A DNA stretch of 64,000 nt from Trichoplax adhaerens (taxonomy: Eukaryota; Placozoa; Uniplacotomia; Trichoplacea; Trichoplacidae). Every line of letters begins with the position of its first letter. The first letter of the stretch is position 1. The stretch lies in the NCBI RefSeq assembly GCF_000150275.1, contig NW_002060943.1, positions 9,518,209 to 9,582,208 of the forward strand. Reading direction: 5' to 3'. A program made the position numbers and the translations under genes. The notes under the pieces were generated by a model, which had not been told where the DNA came from, ran no database searches, and saw only the letters and a list, made by a program, of their open reading frames with translations. Below, in pieces: positions 11,725 to 22,799 of the stretch.

Positions 11725-14700
11725 TTACAACCCTTTCGTCTTTGGGTAATAATTTTTACTTAAATGATTGGGATTAATATATTCACTAACAGCATTAAAA
11801 GATTGAACTGTTAGAAATGCACACCGTAATCCGATTTCTACGGATACGTTTATGTCGTGTCCTTTCAGTATCGCTGCAATCATACCACCAGCAAAGCTAA
11901 GGAACAGAACAATGTATGTACAAATAAGTATCAAGCTTAAAGTGCTGCAGCAGTATACAGCAACAAATTTTTTAGAAACCTATCTCCGGAGCCGGTAACG
12001 TTTGCAATTGTAATTGGATCTTGAACCGAAGAAATCGCAGGGAAATGTGTGACGATTGGAGACAATCGTGTCGTGCTATCCGCAAGCGCTTTTTCTGTCA
12101 CAGAAGAGTATTCAGCATTGTTTTGAATTAGTAGTACACCATCGGCACCAAGCGTAACAATAAGGTGCCATGGAAATTGCAGACAGCGCATACTTTCAGA
12201 GACATAGCTAATTTTGTCATCGATTGATGAAAGTTTCTCAGCACCTTCTTTGAACGGTTATGTAAAAGCTGACGTTACTTTTTACCATATCGTTTTTAAT
12301 TCGCGAAATATTTCCTAGCAAAAACTTAATTAAGCTATTATAAATTGCTATAGTACTTACTTGGTAGTGTTTTAGTAGAGTCCTTATAATTATAATAATA
12401 TTCACAAAGGCTCGTCAGCTCGGATAGGTTTGGTGATACATAGGTACATGTTCTCCAGTATTTCGACGTCAGAATTTTTGGAGCTTTGGATACCGTTGTA
12501 GGTTCAAACCATACTGTAAAATAAATTAGCTAAGTTGATGAGCTCCGAAATACTCAAATACGCTCGCTCATTACTTGCCTGGAATGCTGTGTTTAGTAGC
12601 TATGCTAAGTACGTAGTTTATAGCTTCCTCAGATATGTTACCATCCATGCAAATAATCGGAGCTGAAATTAGGTGATTTTCATATTTTTTAAGCTGCAAT
12701 CAAGTTAAACAATTTGCAATTAAAAGAACAAGTCTACCCCTTGCAGTAAAATCATACTACTACGCGTATATACAGGACTAACTAGATCACAGGAGATTTC
12801 TTCATTAATGTTCATATCGCCCACTGCCAGTAAGACCTCTTCAGTTGTGTTGGATACAGCAGAATATGTGGAGGTACGATGCCCATTGCATAACGTTTCA
12901 ATTCCAGTAACGTCCTGTAGCAATTGAGCGATACGATATAAAGACAATCTCGTAAGCAACAAAAACAAAGCACGAAATTACCATTCCGGCCTGCTTGCAA
13001 TGATCGAGTAAAAGTTTTCCTTGCAAATCATTTCCAATAACAGAAATAAACAGTGGATCGCATCCTAGCCGCGTTAAGCATTCTGTGAATTATAAAATTA
13101 TTTAAATAATATTATAAACAGTACACTGGCTATATTTCCGGGAAATCATAGCAATTCTTAATGCAATTATCAAAAATGCTGTAACCTGCTACATTGCGAC
13201 CAACACCCCCATAGGACTGTCTTATTTTACCTTGGTGTGTATCCTCACTTTGCTGATTATTTCAAAATATCATTAGAACTATTGTTGATTGTGTAATAAA
13301 GTACTGCTGTACTTTAAATTCGATTGACTGTACATAGTGGAGTGGATAAGAAATAGTAAAAGATATGATTATAGCTCAAAATCACCTTATCATCAAAGTT
13401 TGCACAAGCAAAGTTATCAACAATTGAGGCACCAATGACGATCTGATAGAAATGTAGAAAACAATTATTGGTGTCTATTTTATTTCTATTGGGTACACTA
13501 ATCTTGTGACGATGCAGAGTTCCTTTATAGAAATTTCTATATCGGATGTCAATTACTTCATAACACCGTGCACAACGACGTTCTACCGTTCGCTCTGAGT
13601 TAATAAACAAAATTTGTGCCTTACAGGCCTTGCGCAGCTGATATCAGTATTTCTATCTGTAATCCGGCAATTTTTACCGATAGGATAAGGCTAGGTAAGA
13701 TAATAGTGAAACAGATATTAGCTAACTAATTTGACTCGAAATAATCCACCCAAAAGCACAGGATATAGATTTGTATATATACATTATACTGTAGTATATA
13801 TATATTATATATTTATTTATATTAATTTTAGATTTGTTTACCTGCGATTTTTCCGATTGGAGAGAAGTATATTCACTAGCAATGTGACTTCCTACTTTCG
13901 CGTTATTCTTTATCAATTCAATATCTAAGCAGACCAAGAAATTATTATGCAGACTTCTTTTATGATTACACAACTTCTTTCTAAGTTTTAGTAATTATAT
14001 ATAATTATATAATAAAATCAACATATTAGTGATGTATTAATCCTCACAAGATCGCATAATTTTTACTAAAATACGTGCAAGTACAGTATGACAGAACCTA
14101 CATTGTGAGTGAAATGCATGCAGAAATGAACAAAATACATAATTACGAACATACTGGCCTTCAATGATTCCCCTTTTGTCAACAGGTTTACGTTCTGAAG
14201 GATGTAGGGAGTTACAGATTTACCGGTAATGCCTTCTGATCTGATTAATAGTAATGGTACCATAAAATTTTTGTACTTTTATAATTATGCATATTTAGTA
14301 ATATATGGTAATGAAAATAATCGGAGCACACATTAGCGGCAAAAATTCTCTATACTCACTTAGAATTTGCTAAAACAGTATGTATAGTACTATTAACCAA
14401 CTCGCCCGATGCGGATGCATTCTTCGGAATAGGTACAGCTACGATCATACCACTACTTATACCTAATCTTTTACTGGCATCTAAATATTCAGAATTAATA
14501 GTTATGTATAGGTATGATTTTGAATAAATACTACATTTGGATATAAAACTGCTTAATATTACGAACCAAAAACCAGTGCTGCTTCCTTAGGCGACGAAAC
14601 TGTATGAGGAGACTATATTAAATAAATTTCAAAACAAAAAATACGAATAAGAATACTTTCTAGAGAGTGGTGATATCCTAGTATACGTATACTCCAACTT

Positions 14701-17700
14701 TATAACCGCTTTCTGCAGTAAAAAATCCAGGAAAATTAGAGTCATTGCCCAACGTCATTACTGTAACCCCGTTCGTCTCCTACGTAAAATAATCTGATCT
14801 TAAGAATTTCACCTAGATATTTGTCATTGTGACTGCCAGACTGTATGGTACCGTACTCGTATGCCACAGCTTTAAATATTAATTAATAGCCGTTGGAGAT
14901 TACTCATCAGTGACCACAGTAATTCTACACTTACTAGATATTCAAGAGTGAGTCCAATATCAAGAATAGATTTAACCCCAGCACAAACAACCATCACAGG
15001 GATTTTTCCTAATTCTAGAAGATCTGCACTAATATCCATACCTAGTAAATTGAAAAGGTTTACTCTCAAAACCCCATCCTTGCTTAGATGTAAAATACTG
15101 CTATACATTTTATAAGAGATAATACAATGAATCTAAAAATCAACATATGTTAATACTCAATTCTCCTCCACGGTGAACACCACCAATTCCGCCAGTAACG
15201 AAGACTTTAATACCAGCATAATGAGCTAATAACATTGTAGCTGAAACTGTGGTTCCACCAGATAGTTGCTACACATTAAATAAGTGTGAAGAGAAGGAAC
15301 ATTAGCCATAAACTAACAAACGACAGTATTAGAATAACCCCCAAAATACAATAGTGGTACGCTATCGCTAAACTAGGTCGTAGTAAGTGAACTTCAAAAC
15401 TTTCGAATGTTATGTCATACTGTAATGCAATTGACCAAATCTAAATTTAGGCTAGTATAATGTATCAGATAAGGCTAAAACCTTAGCTGTTGCAATGGAA
15501 AGATCACGGCGAGCAATTTTGATAGTGTTAGACGATTTAGCTAAATGTTCAATTTCACCTTCAGTCAGCCCTAGTATGGATAAAGCAATAATTTCTTAAA
15601 TGGTTTAGTCAATACATAAGGGGTATTCATCATTGATTGGAATAAACATTCTAGAATATAATTTATTGTGCACACTCAATGTTCTAGCAGTTACCTATTT
15701 TAATTCTACCATCAATAACTCCAATTGTAGCTGGTTGGACTTTATTATCTCGAATAATTTTCTCGACTTCTTTCGCTACTCTAAATTATTTGATTAATGA
15801 AAAGTTGAAATTCAGATAAATGATAACCATTCAAAGACATTTCAATTTTAAGCCTATATCATTACCAGATAAGGATCATACGATGACATTTATTGATGTT
15901 ATATGCTAAAATATAACTTGAATAAGTTATAGTTGCAACCGAATAATCTCAATATACTGATACAGTGAAGAGTACATTGAAGGTCTTTAGCTTACACAGT
16001 TGAACTACTGTATAATAAAAGTAAATAAGAATAAGAACACACCCACGATCAGGAAAAAGTAGATCTACCTGTAGAATACTACGTTACCACTACAATATTA
16101 CTCTACCTATTTTAGTATTTTTTGTTATGTGACTAATTATGCGAAGTAAGATCGTGATACTGTATTCTGATCATGTGTTAATTCGTGATATCATTGATGA
16201 TTCACTGTGCTTTATACCAGTTTTACGTGTGCGGATTACGTCGAGGATATTCTCTTTACTCATATAATAAACTGTATTATAATATACCGTGATGTGTATG
16301 CCACTGCAATCTATGTGTCCGCAACGACACTTATAAAAGTATCCCTCGAGCTCGAGCTAACTCGTACTTAGGCTCACTCCACATAGAAATAAAGTGAGTC
16401 CTGCTTTGTTATTCTGCATATACAACGACATCCTTGTAATCTTATTAAAGATCAAGAGCTACAATAGCTGAGACTACCGCCTTTTCACTATAAGGTACTG
16501 TTATTTAACTTTATTAATGCCATAAATTAAGAGCAAATTGGAATTGATCCAGAGATTATATCTTACTTAAGGACTGGAATGATATACTTTACGATGTCTT
16601 CAACTTTTAACTACAATAAAAACTAAGGATATCTGATAGACACATAAGAAGTGGTATACATTGCTTCAGTATCTAGTCAAGTCAGCAAATCGGTAGGAGG
16701 ATTTAGTTACTACTATTAATTCGGGATTGATGTATTAAAATAATAATCTAAAGATCTTTGATTTGTATCAGTCACCCTAACGACATGAATACGGCATATG
16801 AATAAAATTTTAAACTTGCATAAGAACTGTATAATAGAGATAAGAATATAATTAAATTGAGACCTAAAACTGTATATAAGATTAATTAAACGTTAGGTTG
16901 TTCTCCAAGTTGTTATCGATCAGGCCCTCACTCGTATTTATATCGCGTTAATCTACCATTTAATATTCATTTTGCTCTTAACATCCTACTGATTCCACTT
17001 ATGTCAATCACCGGTAGCTTAAAGTTATAATTACAATATACAGTATATACATACTTGTATACATAAATATATATTATCGCTATTCTTGAGAACGTTTTCA
17101 GCCTTAAACAATTATGCTCAAGTATCGCGAGCTAATTAGCGAAACTTTTATACTAACTTACTGCAAATTCGTAGGATAAGGCATTCCATGTGTGATTATA
17201 GTTGATTCTAAAGCTACGACCGGATAATTGCCCTGCAGGGCTCGATTTATTTCTGGGTTAATATCTATTAACGTATTTCTGATCCCTACAAGCGGATATA
17301 TATGTTAATTAATTAGTTAGTAAAATCTCGATACGAGGACAATAAATTGAATATAAGTCAGTTAACGACCCAAGTCCTGTAGACTTGACGAAATGTGATA
17401 ATTCAAACGCGTGCAGTATGCGTATACTGACTGAGCTATACACTAGGCTTCTCTAACAGTAATATATATATAATCTACAGTATCAAGTCCATTGCTGTAT
17501 TCACTAATAACTTGAGAAAACTGGTGATACACGAACTATCTAATTCATGATTTGATTGATTATGTAATTACATAACATACTGTATACTCGTCCATGTGTA
17601 TTAATTATACCGTATGCTATACAGTGTACGTTATGATAAGAATTCATTGCATTTACTACTATAGCAGAGTTAAAAATGAATATCACCTCTAGGATCAATA

Positions 17701-18053
17701 TTTCTATTTGTCTATTTCATGAAAGGGTGCACCCTTACAATACCAATATCCATCTGGATATCTGAGAGTGAAATATAGCACTAAACATTTTGCACGATGA
17801 TGTAAATATCATTATACGTCGTGGTCTATTCTGCTAGAGAATCATGCTAAAAATATATATGTAACAGCATTTAATTACGTATATTATAATACGTCAGTTG
17901 GAGTTCGGAGTGATATATCACTCTGATGCAATTCACTAATGTGTACTAACCAGAATAGGTAGCTAATCCATTTCGGGTACCGAAAAATCGACTAATCATA
18001 GATGTACCAGTTACCCTAAATTTGCTGTTATTGCTTACTAACGTCCTCAGCAT
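11725..18053 (-). CDS. Fused pseudouridine-5'-P glycosidase and pseudouridine kinase
   Basis: About 15 exons on the minus strand encode roughly 700 residues. Exon 1 (17951-18053) starts [16 protein letters not shown] and exon 2 is 17162-17285. The first half is a PsuG-type C-glycosidase, with [65 protein letters not shown] and [11 protein letters not shown]; the conserved Glu and Lys residues of the family are present. The second half is a PfkB-type kinase: [28 protein letters not shown] and NVTGSGDSFAGG with the catalytic Asp. The two would phosphorylate pseudouridine and then split it into uracil and ribose 5-phosphate. The same fusion is known in fungi and other eukaryotes. The first 30 residues are basic, rich in Ser/Thr and lack acids, which suggests mitochondrial import. 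The largest intron (about 1.4 kb) separates exons 2 and 3. Confidence 0.93.
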
Positions 18054-18635
18054 TTCGTCGTTCTTCTACGTTGCTATACTGTACGGAAGTGAGAACGCGA
18101 ATCTACGATTAGATGCAGTAGATCAATCATAAACGAATTACTGTAGTCTCCAAGTAAAAGCCTGCCAAATATTATGCACTAGCAATCAACTTCACTAGTA
18201 ACATAAAATGAATAAAATATAGCTGCTCCAAAAGTCCAGTACTGCTGCTAGGCTGATTCAGCCAGCATGCACAAAGTTGCAAAAGGTCAAGCTGCGGCAC
18301 TTACAGTGGTTGTACCGTACGAGTGTCCACATATACTGTAGCACAGGACACTACACACTGTAAAATAGTGTAAAAGACCTGTAGTGGCCTACAATACAAT
18401 GTACTGTAAGTGGATCCAGATTCCGCGCCAATACACAAACCTTGTAAATAAAGGCTAGATACATCAAAGAGGTAAAAAAAGCTTGCCAAAGCACAAGGCA
18501 TCTATTAGACGAGAGATCCTGGCTAAAATCATTGAGATTTTAGTGATTTTGCAATCACGAAAGCGTCACATCGTATGCAAAAAGTCAGGGACAAGTGGTC
18601 AATTGGCTATCACTATCAACTGATGATTTAATTTC
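18054..18635. promoter_or_regulatory. Shared promoter interval between divergent genes
   Basis: The start codons of the pseudouridine enzyme gene (18053, reading left) and APEX2 (18636, reading right) are 582 bases apart. No exon is visible between them, so the interval must contain both promoters and could act as one bidirectional promoter. I see no clear TATA box or initiator. TACTGTA/TACAGTG words are frequent around 18340-18410. Confidence 0.4.
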
Positions 18636-21007
18636 ATGACCATGAAAATTTTATGTTGGAATGTAAATGGAATCCGAACCACGGCTTATGGCAAAGGTTC
18701 TATTAAAGATCTGTTGGAATTTTTGAATGCCGATATTTTATGCTTCCAAGAAACGAAACTATTGAGTAAGCTTTATGTACAATTATTGAAAGCTACTAGT
18801 TACTGTTTTAACTATTGCGCGATGTATCTTACATCGAAACCAAGTAATGTGGGCTTGCAAAATGATCGAAACTTGAGCTGTATGGCTGTATGCAACATTA
18901 GGTGTACAGAGCTTACAACTCGAAATCGTGCATTGCTAGTTACTCAATCAAGTTAGTGGACAATACAAGTAGAAGAGTATTCGGTCCATCAAGGTAGAGC
19001 GTGGGCTAATACTGTGATTGCGCGAAAATACTTTATAAGCGCAGAATTACATCTCTCGTACATGATTAAATTCGAATTACCTTGTCTTCATTTTCTCACT
19101 ACGATACTACACTTGAATGATAAGACTAATTATAGTAATGATTTATATGGTACAAACTAGAACTTAACCATAAAATCTTTTCTAGGAGACCAGCTTGATG
19201 AAAGCATAGCATTTGTGGAAGGATACAATTCATACTTTTCTTTCAGTCGTGGCAAAGTCGCTTACTCAGGTTCTTGATACGAAATACATACATTTTTTAA
19301 CTAACATACAAACAAGTACGGTATACACGTATGCGTAGTATATAGTCTTGTCTGTTTATGATATCTTAATCTACTACTCCCTAAGTTTTGAAATGAATAG
19401 TTCTATCTATAATGTAATAGTCTATAGTATATCTGCCCAATAATTTTAATCATTGCTTAGATTCATAAGTGTCTATCAATTCTTGTGGTATTTGATATAG
19501 GTGTTGCAACGTATTGCAAGACTGATTGTGCTCCAATTAGGGTAGAGGAAGGACTATCGAATGTGTGGGCTGCGAAAAACGCCGATAGGATTGGACATTA
19601 TGGCAATATTTCAAAATTCAATAGCGAAGAATTATCATTACTGGATGCTGAAGGGAGAGCAATTTTAACAGAACATAAAACTGACTTTGGTCGCAACGTT
19701 GTTGTCATTAATGTATATTGTCCGAGAGCTGATCCCGAAAAGCCTGAACGGCTGAATTTTAAATTAAAATTCTACGAATTACTCCAAGAGCGAGCGGAAG
19801 CACTGCTGATAGCGGGAAAGTAAGGAATTTCTGTCAGTAGCGTACTTAAAGTACTTTGTCGGTAATGTGTTTTAACTTTTAATAGGCATGTTGTCATTGT
19901 TGGAGATGTAAACACTTCTCACAAACCTATCGATCATTGTGAACCGGATATTAAGGTTGGCAAAGTTGCGATAGATTTTCATAATTAAGGCGATTAATTT
20001 TGAAATATAATTCAATACAGGCGATGCAAAATAGTCCAAGTTGCCACTGGCTCGATAACCTTTTGATACCTCTCGATAGTGAGGGAAAAGTTGACAGTAG
20101 TATCTCAGCTGGAAAAAAGTTTATTGATAGTTTCAGATATTTCTATCCGCGTAGAAAAGAAGCGTTTACGTGTTGGTCAACTGTAACGAGCGCTCGTAAA
20201 ACTAATTATGGCACCAGAATTGACTATATCATTGCAGATAAAGATTTAGTAGTTTCATACTTTGCTGAATCGCAAATTCAACCTGAAATTGAAGGATCTG
20301 ATCACTGTCCAATATATGCTGATTTAAAATTTACGATTAATCCTTCTGATAAATTACCATGGCTCTGCACTAAATACATGTCTGAATTTAGTAAGAAACA
20401 GTCGAAACTTACTGAGTTTTTGAAATTAGGGAAAGAATCTACTGAAAGATCAGAGCCTACGAACACCACAAGAATTAACAAAATGAAAGATACTAATGTA
20501 ACTGTAGATACCAAGGGATCCAATCAGAAGCGAGATTCAACCTGTCCTGTTAATATCGATGTTAAACGTTCTAAATCGTCTTCGAATAAATCATGCAATC
20601 TTTTAAATTATTTTTTTACTAAACCAAGTAACACGCACAAGTCAAACACATCAATAATTCAGCCTACTGTAGAAAAAGAGCCACTCGAAGCTATAAAAGA
20701 TAAGAAAGATAATAACAACGATTCCCGTGAGCTTAATAATTCTCAGCAGAATAATAAAGAAAACAAGAAAGAGGACGAAGCTGCAATGGTCGCAAATGAT
20801 AAATCAGAGACAACCAAGGCATGGAAATCGATATTAAGTGGACCTCCACCTATTCCCCTATGTTCAGGTCATAAAGTGCCGAGTGTGATGCGAACTGTCA
20901 AAAAGTCTGGCCCAAATCAAGGTCGAAGGTTTTACGTCTGTACATTACCCGAAGGACGTCGTGGTAACCCTAATGCAAGGTGTAATTTTTTCCAGTGGGC
21001 TAATTAA
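18636..21007 (+). CDS. APEX2: APEX2, AP endonuclease 2 with GRF zinc finger
   Basis: Five exons join in phase (18636-18765, 19186-19269, 19501-19819, 19886-19955, 20021-21007) into 529 residues; human APEX2 has 518. The exonuclease-endonuclease-phosphatase domain shows WNVNGIR, the metal-binding Glu in CFQETK, GYNSYFSFSR, VINVYCPRADP, the Asp/Asn pair in VGDVNTSHKPIDH, and the catalytic GSDHCP. Next come a PCNA-binding type motif (QSKLTEFL), a low-complexity Ser/Asn/Lys linker, a second PIP-like CNLLNYFFTK and a C-terminal GRF zinc finger (CSGHKVP ... GRRFYVC ... RCNFFQW). The family repairs abasic sites and trims 3' ends with strong 3'-5' exonuclease activity, in the nucleus and in mitochondria. 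An alternative start codon lies two codons downstream (18642) and fits the family N-terminus equally well. Confidence 0.96.
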
Positions 21008-21300
21008 ATCGGCACGACTTAAAAGAAGCTCTAAATTTCTATTTGATGTTTAGATACTGATATATCCTCACTGCTCTATTTGTTTGAAGTTACGCTGATT
21101 GATGTAACTGATAAAACAACGATTGTATAAATCTTAATGTAATTAATTTATCTCATAAAGTTTTTATCTTATACTAGTATGGTTCTTATTACAGTTTGGT
21201 AAACCATGTGCTATGTACAAAGTTATACATTGCTGTTCGAGAGCGATAAAGATTTACCTTTATACATCTTGCGTAAATGTGATCACCCTAAGCATGGAAT

Positions 21301-21306
21301 AATAAA
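21301..21306 (+). terminator. Candidate poly(A) signal for APEX2
   Basis: AATAAA occurs 294 bases after the APEX2 stop codon on the same strand. In DNA this AT-rich the hexamer is common by chance, so support is weak. Confidence 0.3.
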
Positions 21307-21628
21307 ACGTGTAAATTGTCCTATTGCACTTCGGTAACAACGAAATAATCGGATTACATGTTGGTAGTAATAAGCAACTCACTAACTCAGGTACTGGCAA
21401 ATACTGTACGATCCATTTATTTAGTCTCTAAAACAGTAGTATTTTTTTTAATTTAACTCATAAGTAATAGGTTACAGGTAGCTCACTTATCTACAAGTCT
21501 GAAGGGTTGATCATTTCAGCTATATCGAATTCGTAACTAACAGTACTGTATACAGCTACACCTGTTATAATATCATATCACGACCTGTACGAAAGCAAGT
21601 GTACTATTACAACAATATTGTACAATAC

Positions 21629-21661
21629 CATGGACTACTAGAAAATACCTAGTAGTCCATG
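21629..21661. repeat. Perfect 13-base inverted repeat
   Basis: CATGGACTACTAG (21629-21641) is followed after 7 bases by its exact reverse complement (21649-21661). A related hairpin with the same left arm lies at 57357-57402. There is no T tract or other sign of a bacterial-type terminator, which would not be expected here. Confidence 0.85.
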
Positions 21662-22500
21662 ACTATACTAACGGTGAGTTAATAGCATGACATTTACGCA
21701 AGAAAATTTAGTTCCGAAGCTAAGCGATTCTTAAACGTGTGTAAATGATAATGATACTTGTTTCGCTTGTTACTGTGTATCACTATGGTATAGTATAGTA
21801 GATTATTTGTAGATCGGAGTCTTGCAGGATATCTCTCGCTCCATTAGTTCATGGTATAGTGCAGTATATTTGATTGCTGAATCAACAGTAAGGCAGAAAT
21901 CTACAATGACGACGATTTTTCACTGATTGACTCAGTGCACTGTGTACAAGGATAAAGAGGAAATTATCATAAAGATAGGGAAGATTTGCAGTCTGATACT
22001 TGCAAGTCAGAGACTAATGAGAGTCAAGAACATGGAGAGCGACTATAATCCTGAAGACAAACGTATTACTACATACTGTATAATGTCCAGCTCAGTGTAC
22101 CTAAATAAGCTAAATATATTATAGTATGAGGATAAACAATGTGAATACTGGAGTAAATAGGCCATTTTAACATTATACAGAGTTTCGATTAATTAAAGTA
22201 GTACCACTTAGCGGAACAATCATTACTACAGTAACTGTAGTATCCATAGAGTTCAGAAAAACCTCTATGGTAATATCGGAGACTCTGAGTCATGACAAAT
22301 GTATACCCAAAACCAAACAACAAGAGCTTAATACCAATCCATGAAATCTTAAAAATCAACCAAGCAGCTAATTTAGAGGTCAATCTATGCTGCAAACATG
22401 CGATGCAATTGAAATGACGGGTAAAATAATTAATATCTAATTATAATCAGCCACGCCATTTTTAGTGAAGGATCATTTCCCGAAAGCAGCGTACAGTTAA

Positions 22501-22540
22501 GTACAGTATACAGTACTGTACAGTACAGTACAGTACAGTA
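22501..22540. repeat. GTAC-W microsatellite array
   Basis: The stretch is built of GTAC units separated by single A or T bases, with one GTATAC interruption near the left end. Because GTAC is its own complement, the array is largely self-complementary. Confidence 0.85.
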
Positions 22541-22799
22541 AGTGAAGTCTTGGACTACTGTACTGTAGCAATAGTAATGTACTGTAGATACAGAGATGTT
22601 GTACTGTACGGTTGTCAAGCAGGAATGGTTGCTAAGCAGAAATGCATAGTAACAGCATGGTAACAGCCGCAATTATACCATCGCAACATACATAGTGGAT
22701 ATGTTCTACACGGCATATAATTAATTAGTAAAAATAATAATAATAATAATTTTAAATTCTTGTTGCTTATTCAACGGCAATCTACGGGGAAGTATCAAA

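Larger units (their letters stand above)
21008..22799. other. Intergenic interval between APEX2 and LRGUK
   Basis: This 1.8-kb stretch has no recognisable exon. It holds the APEX2 3' untranslated region, a perfect 13-base inverted repeat at 21629-21661, a GTAC-W array at 22501-22540 and the LRGUK promoter. A minus-strand frame at 22189-22395 contains hydrophobic stretches, but no family or splice context supports it. Confidence 0.6.

Noticed and set aside
22189-22395. Minus-strand frame with hydrophobic stretches
   Set aside because: AT-rich DNA often codes hydrophobic residues by chance; no homology or splice context supports it.
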